DNA from: JBEINZ01 sp040377825
Lineage (GTDB): Bacteria; Pseudomonadota; Alphaproteobacteria; Rhizobiales; Ancalomicrobiaceae
Length of the DNA stretch: 10,655 nt
Assembly: GCA_040377825.1 (NCBI GenBank)
Contig: JBEINZ010000096.1
Coordinates: 1-10,655 of the forward strand
Direction: 5' to 3'
The notes below the pieces were generated by a model. The model worked only from the letters and a program-made list of their open reading frames with translations, had not been told where the DNA came from and searched no databases. The position numbers and the translations under genes are program-made. How positions within the stretch are numbered: position 1 is the stretch's first letter; the number at the start of each line of letters is the position of its first letter. Positions 7,746 through 10,655 of this stretch are shown here, one piece after another.

Positions 7746-7815
7746 TTCGAACATTTGCGCGGCGGGCCTCAAAGGAATGCGTCCAAGAATCCTATCATTG
7801 GCGAATTTGTTCGAA
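7746..7815. promoter_or_regulatory. Paired inverted TTCGAACA / TGTTCGAA sites in the divergent promoter region
   Basis: The 214-bp space between the DeoR-type regulator and the SDR gene contains TTCGAACA at 7746-7753 and its exact reverse complement TGTTCGAA at 7808-7815. The centres are 62 bp apart, close to six helical turns. Two further TTGTT words follow at 7820 and 7827, and TTCG/CGAA words are dense across 7715-7815. DeoR-family operators are often TTCG-containing repeats, so these are reasonable operator candidates for the adjacent regulator. A possible SDR promoter is TTGTTT (7820-7825) with an AT-rich TAAATATT at 7841-7848, but the match to consensus is weak. A 6-bp inverted repeat GCTTCA / TGAAGC (7863-7868, 7878-7883) lies just before the SDR ribosome site. 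Confidence 0.45.
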
Positions 7816-7897
7816 AAGGTTGTTTCTTGTTCTCGATTGATAAATATTGTGCGGTAGAAGCGGCTTCACGTGTTAATTGAAGCAAGGGCATGGGTTC

Positions 7898-8671
7898 ATG
7901 ACATTCACGGGTAAGTCAGCGATCGTCACGGGCGGCGCCATGGGCATCGGGGCGGCGATCGCGCGGGCCTTTGACGGGCTCGGCGCCCGAATCGCGATCC
8001 TCGACCTCAATGCCGAGCGCGCCGCGGAGACAGCCGCGACGATGACGACGCCCGGCGCGATTGCCGTTACGGTCGACGTACGGGACCGCGCCTCCGTGGA
8101 AAGCGCGTTCGGCAAAGTCATCACTGCGTTCGGCGGCTTTGACATCCTCGCGGCGAATGCCGGCGTTTCCACCATGCGGGCCGTCGTGGACCTGACGGAC
8201 GAGGACTGGGACTTCAACATGGACGTCAACGCTCGCGGCGTGTTCCTCACCAATCAGGCGGCGGTTCGTCATTTCCTCGGCGCGGGCCGGAAGGGCACGA
8301 TCATCAATACCGCGTCGCTTGCGGCGAAGGTCGGCGCACCCCTGCTTGCACACTATTCCGCGAGCAAGTTTGCCGTGTTTGGCTGGACGCAGGCGCTCGC
8401 GCGGGAAATGGCGCCCCATGGGATCCGCGTGAACGCGGTTTGCCCCGGCTTTGTGCGTACGTCCATGCAGGACCGGGAGATGGAATGGGAGGCGTCGCTG
8501 CGCGGCATGACCAAGGAAGCGGTCTTCGCGGAATACGTGTCGATGACGCCGCTCGGGCGGATCGAGGAGCCAGAGGATGTCGCCGACGTCGTGACCTTCC
8601 TTGCCTCTGACGCCGCGCGCTTCATGACCGGTCAGGGCATCAACGTCACAGGCGGCGTTCGGATGGACTGA
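7898..8671 (+). CDS. Short-chain dehydrogenase/reductase (SDR)
   Basis: A 257-aa classical SDR oxidoreductase, probably oxidising a sugar, polyol or hydroxy acid with a nicotinamide cofactor in the cytoplasm. It shows TGGAMGIG (11-18) for cofactor binding, Asp36 at the end of the second strand (favouring NAD over NADP), NAG (87-89), the tetrad Asn111, Ser140, Tyr153 and Lys157 (YSASK), PGFVRT and a C-terminal INVTGG. The start at ATG 7898 is preferred because AAGGG (7884-7888) precedes it by 9 bases and the methionine begins the usual SDR N terminus. A TTG at 7877 in frame is less likely. It is the first gene of the rightward operon and is followed 59 bp later by the ABC ATPase. The substrate cannot be assigned; polyol use would fit the neighbouring DeoR and ABC genes. 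Confidence 0.93.
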   Translation: MTFTGKSAIVTGGAMGIGAAIARAFDGLGARIAILDLNAERAAETAATMTTPGAIAVTVDVRDRASVESAFGKVITAFGGFDILAANAGVSTMRAVVDLTDEDWDFNMDVNARGVFLTNQAAVRHFLGAGRKGTIINTASLAAKVGAPLLAHYSASKFAVFGWTQALAREMAPHGIRVNAVCPGFVRTSMQDREMEWEASLRGMTKEAVFAEYVSMTPLGRIEEPEDVADVVTFLASDAARFMTGQGINVTGGVRMD

Positions 8672-8730
8672 TGCATGAATGAACCCCGCGCCTTAAGCAC
8701 CTCCAAGATCACATGAAGGGGACGAGCAGC

Positions 8731-9837
8731 ATGCAGGCGTTGGGGCAAGGGCTGGGACTGACTGGCGTGCGCAAGACTTACGGGCGCAGCGAGGTCGTGC
8801 GCGGTGTCGATCTCGATGTCGCGCGCGGCGAGTTTGTCGTGATCCTCGGCCCGTCCGGATGCGGCAAATCAACGCTTCTGCGGATGATCGCCGGCCTTGA
8901 AGACGCCTCCGCCGGCGAGATCAGGATCGAGGGCCGCGATGTGACCCATCTTGCGCCGCGTCAGCGCGAAATCGCGATGGTCTTCCAGAATTATGCGCTC
9001 TATCCGCATCTGACGGTCGCGGGAAACATCGGCTATCCGCTGCGTGTCGCCGGTCGACCGAAAACGGAGCAGGCGACCCGCGTCGCCGAGGCCGCGCGGA
9101 TCGTCAGCCTTGAGGATTATCTCGACCGCAAGCCGTCACAGCTCTCCGGCGGTCAGCGCCAGCGCGTCGCCATGGCCCGCGCGATCATCCGCCAGCCAAA
9201 GATCTTCCTGTTCGACGAACCCCTGTCCAATCTCGACGCCAAACTGCGCGTGCAGATGCGAGCCGAAATTCGCCAGCTCCACCATCGCATTGGCGTGACG
9301 TCGATCTTCGTGACCCACGATCAGGTCGAGGCCATGACGCTTGCCGATAGGATCGTCGTCATGAACACCGGCGTCATCGAGCAGATCGGCGCGCCGACAG
9401 AGGTCTATCGTCGGCCCGCAACCCGTTTCGTCGCCGCTTTCGTGGGCGCGACGCCGATGAGTTTCCTCAACGGGATCGTCTCGGACGACGGCGAGCGCGC
9501 GGAGCTTGCCGACGGCGGGGCGGTGCAATTCTCAGCGCCGCTAGAGACCGACCGACGTGGGCAGCCGATCGTCGTCGGGTTGCGCGCGGAGGGCGTTGCG
9601 GTTGCCCCGGCGGGCATTCCGGGGGCGCCGGCGGCCAGCTATCGCTTCACCGAGGAACTCGGGTCGCACGCGATCCATCATTGCATGGTTGGCGACGTTG
9701 AAGTCCTCGCACAAGGACCATCCGGCGCTCCGCCGCACGAGAAGGTCCTGTCGTTGGCGGTTGACCCCGCGGGCGTGCATCTGTTCGACGCCGTTTCGGG
9801 CCGTCGCGTGGAGCCTCGCTACCAGACAGCGGCTTGA
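8731..9837 (+). CDS. Carbohydrate ABC transporter ATP-binding protein (MalK/UgpC family)
   Basis: The 368-aa nucleotide-binding subunit of a CUT1-type sugar/polyol importer, acting on the cytoplasmic face of the inner membrane. Walker A GPSGCGKST (about 40-48), Q-loop FQNYALYPHL, signature LSGGQRQR (138-145), Walker B IFLFDEP (158-164), D-loop SNLDAK and the switch His196 in VTHDQVEA are all present, so it should be active. Beyond about residue 230 a C-terminal regulatory beta domain of the TOBE/OB type follows, as in MalK and UgpC. ATG 8731 is chosen because AAGGGG (8716-8721) sits just upstream; ATG 8713 has no ribosome site. It is probably co-transcribed with the SDR gene. It converges on a MalG-type permease 39 bp away on the other strand, so the transporter genes are split between strands. 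Confidence 0.95.
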   Translation: MQALGQGLGLTGVRKTYGRSEVVRGVDLDVARGEFVVILGPSGCGKSTLLRMIAGLEDASAGEIRIEGRDVTHLAPRQREIAMVFQNYALYPHLTVAGNIGYPLRVAGRPKTEQATRVAEAARIVSLEDYLDRKPSQLSGGQRQRVAMARAIIRQPKIFLFDEPLSNLDAKLRVQMRAEIRQLHHRIGVTSIFVTHDQVEAMTLADRIVVMNTGVIEQIGAPTEVYRRPATRFVAAFVGATPMSFLNGIVSDDGERAELADGGAVQFSAPLETDRRGQPIVVGLRAEGVAVAPAGIPGAPAASYRFTEELGSHAIHHCMVGDVEVLAQGPSGAPPHEKVLSLAVDPAGVHLFDAVSGRRVEPRYQTAA

Positions 9838-9876
9838 AGCCGGCGGCTGAGTTGGAAACGTGAAACGCGTTGGGCC

Positions 9877-10655
9877 TCAATGCATGCCGCGTGTTAGGCC
9901 CTGCACGAAATAGCGGTTGAGCACCAACGCCATGATCACGATCGGCAAAGTGGCGAAATGGGCGAGCGCGCCCATCGTGCCCCAGGATACGTCCTTGGTT
10001 CCGTAGGCTGAAAGCAGCGCGACCGAAAGCGGCTTGGTATCCACGCTGGTGAGAAACGCCGGCGTCAAGAAGTCTTTCCAAGACAGCATGATCGAGAAGA
10101 GCGCGCTCGCCACGATCCCGGGCACGACGAGCGGCACGGCGACGAACAGGAACGCGCCGAAGGCCGTTCGTCCGTCGATCTGCGCGGCATATTCGGCCTC
10201 CGGCGGCACTGCCCGAAAGTATGAGAACATCATCCAGACGACGAAGCCCGAGCTCAAGGTCGCATCCGTGATGATCACGGCCCACACCGTACCGAGCAGG
10301 CCGACATCGCGCATCAGCAGATAAAACGGCATGAGCGTCACGACGCGCGGCATCATGCGGATGGCAAGCAACGCATAGGCCACGGTGGAAGCATGTTTCC
10401 AGCCGCTGCGCGCCAGCGCGTAGCCGGCGGGAACGCCGAGGATGAGGGCCAGCACGGTCGTGCCGATGCTGATCGCCAGACTGTTCCAGACCAGATTGGG
10501 AACGTCGTAGAGGCTGAAGAGAACGCGGAAGTTTTCCCAAGTCGGCGTGAACAGCACCCGCGGCGGGATGGCGAAGATGTCCCCGCCCGGCTTGTAGGCC
10601 GTGGTGTAAAGCCAGACGAGCGGGGCGAGGAAGGCGATGATCGTGACAATAAGAA
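9877..10655 (-). CDS. Carbohydrate ABC transporter permease (MalG-like), N-terminus outside window
   Basis: An inner-membrane permease of the CUT1 sugar ABC importer family, partner to a MalK-type ATPase. The frame runs open to the right edge. Upstream of an internal GTG at 10557 it continues through a typical first membrane helix and periplasmic start (IIAFLAPLVWLYTTAYKPGG at about 10580-10640), so the gene begins outside the window. Further hydrophobic segments follow. The EAA loop that docks onto the ATPase is EAEYAAQIDGRTAFGAFLF, followed by the typical P-rich end. The C terminus reads VLNRYFVQGLTRGMH, the usual MalG-type ending. The companion MalF-type permease and the binding protein are expected further right on the minus strand. 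Its convergent orientation to the ATPase gene suggests two transcription units feeding one transporter. Confidence 0.94.
   Translation of the reverse strand, partial: LIVTIIAFLAPLVWLYTTAYKPGGDIFAIPPRVLFTPTWENFRVLFSLYDVPNLVWNSLAISIGTTVLALILGVPAGYALARSGWKHASTVAYALLAIRMMPRVVTLMPFYLLMRDVGLLGTVWAVIITDATLSSGFVVWMMFSYFRAVPPEAEYAAQIDGRTAFGAFLFVAVPLVVPGIVASALFSIMLSWKDFLTPAFLTSVDTKPLSVALLSAYGTKDVSWGTMGALAHFATLPIVIMALVLNRYFVQGLTRGMH

Overview
The base composition is high-GC. The gene families (Tat-exported OpgG/OpgD-type glucan protein, DeoR-type repressor beside polyol/sugar ABC genes, AtzF-like and BiuH-like hydrolases) suggest an alphaproteobacterium, most likely of the Hyphomicrobiales/rhizobial type. 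This is an inference from style and gene content. No rRNA, tRNA, CRISPR array, insertion sequence or phage gene was seen.

Layout. Positions 1-813 (+) hold the C-terminal part of a copper-type P1B ATPase. Positions 926-2515 (+) encode a Tat-exported periplasmic glucan protein (OpgG/OpgD family), followed by a clear rho-independent terminator at 2533-2560. Positions 2642-3823 (+) encode a class I PLP aminotransferase that converges on an allophanate-hydrolase-type amidase (3840-5273, -). A 219-bp gap upstream of the amidase carries a perfect 12-bp palindrome at 5475-5486. Next comes a minus-strand cluster, probably one operon, read right to left: a DeoR-family regulator (6856-7683), a biuret/triuret-hydrolase-like cysteine hydrolase (6121 to about 6843), and a translationally coupled paralogue (5493-6128) that has lost all three catalytic residues. 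Across a 214-bp divergent promoter region lie an SDR dehydrogenase (7898-8671, +) and a MalK/UgpC-type ABC ATPase (8731-9837, +). A MalG-type permease (9877 to the right edge, -) converges on the ATPase.

How the genes may work together. The amidase keeps the AtzF catalytic spacing (Lys87, Ser161, Ser185) and the Tyr-Arg pair expected to hold allophanate. The hydrolase at 6121-6843 carries the sequence features of biuret/triuret hydrolases and a full Asp-Lys-Cys triad. Together they would take biuret (or triuret via biuret) to allophanate and then to ammonia and CO2, a nitrogen-scavenging route. The right side looks like part of a sugar or polyol uptake and oxidation locus under the DeoR regulator. 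No kinase and no substrate-binding protein is visible, so the substrate is not identified.

The most noteworthy points are the BiuH-like pseudoenzyme overlapping its apparently active partner by 8 nt; three in-frame 18-bp tandem repeats at the start of the active hydrolase, each carrying an AGG and a TTG/GTG codon; and the short, one-domain allophanate hydrolase with an altered sequence around its nucleophile.
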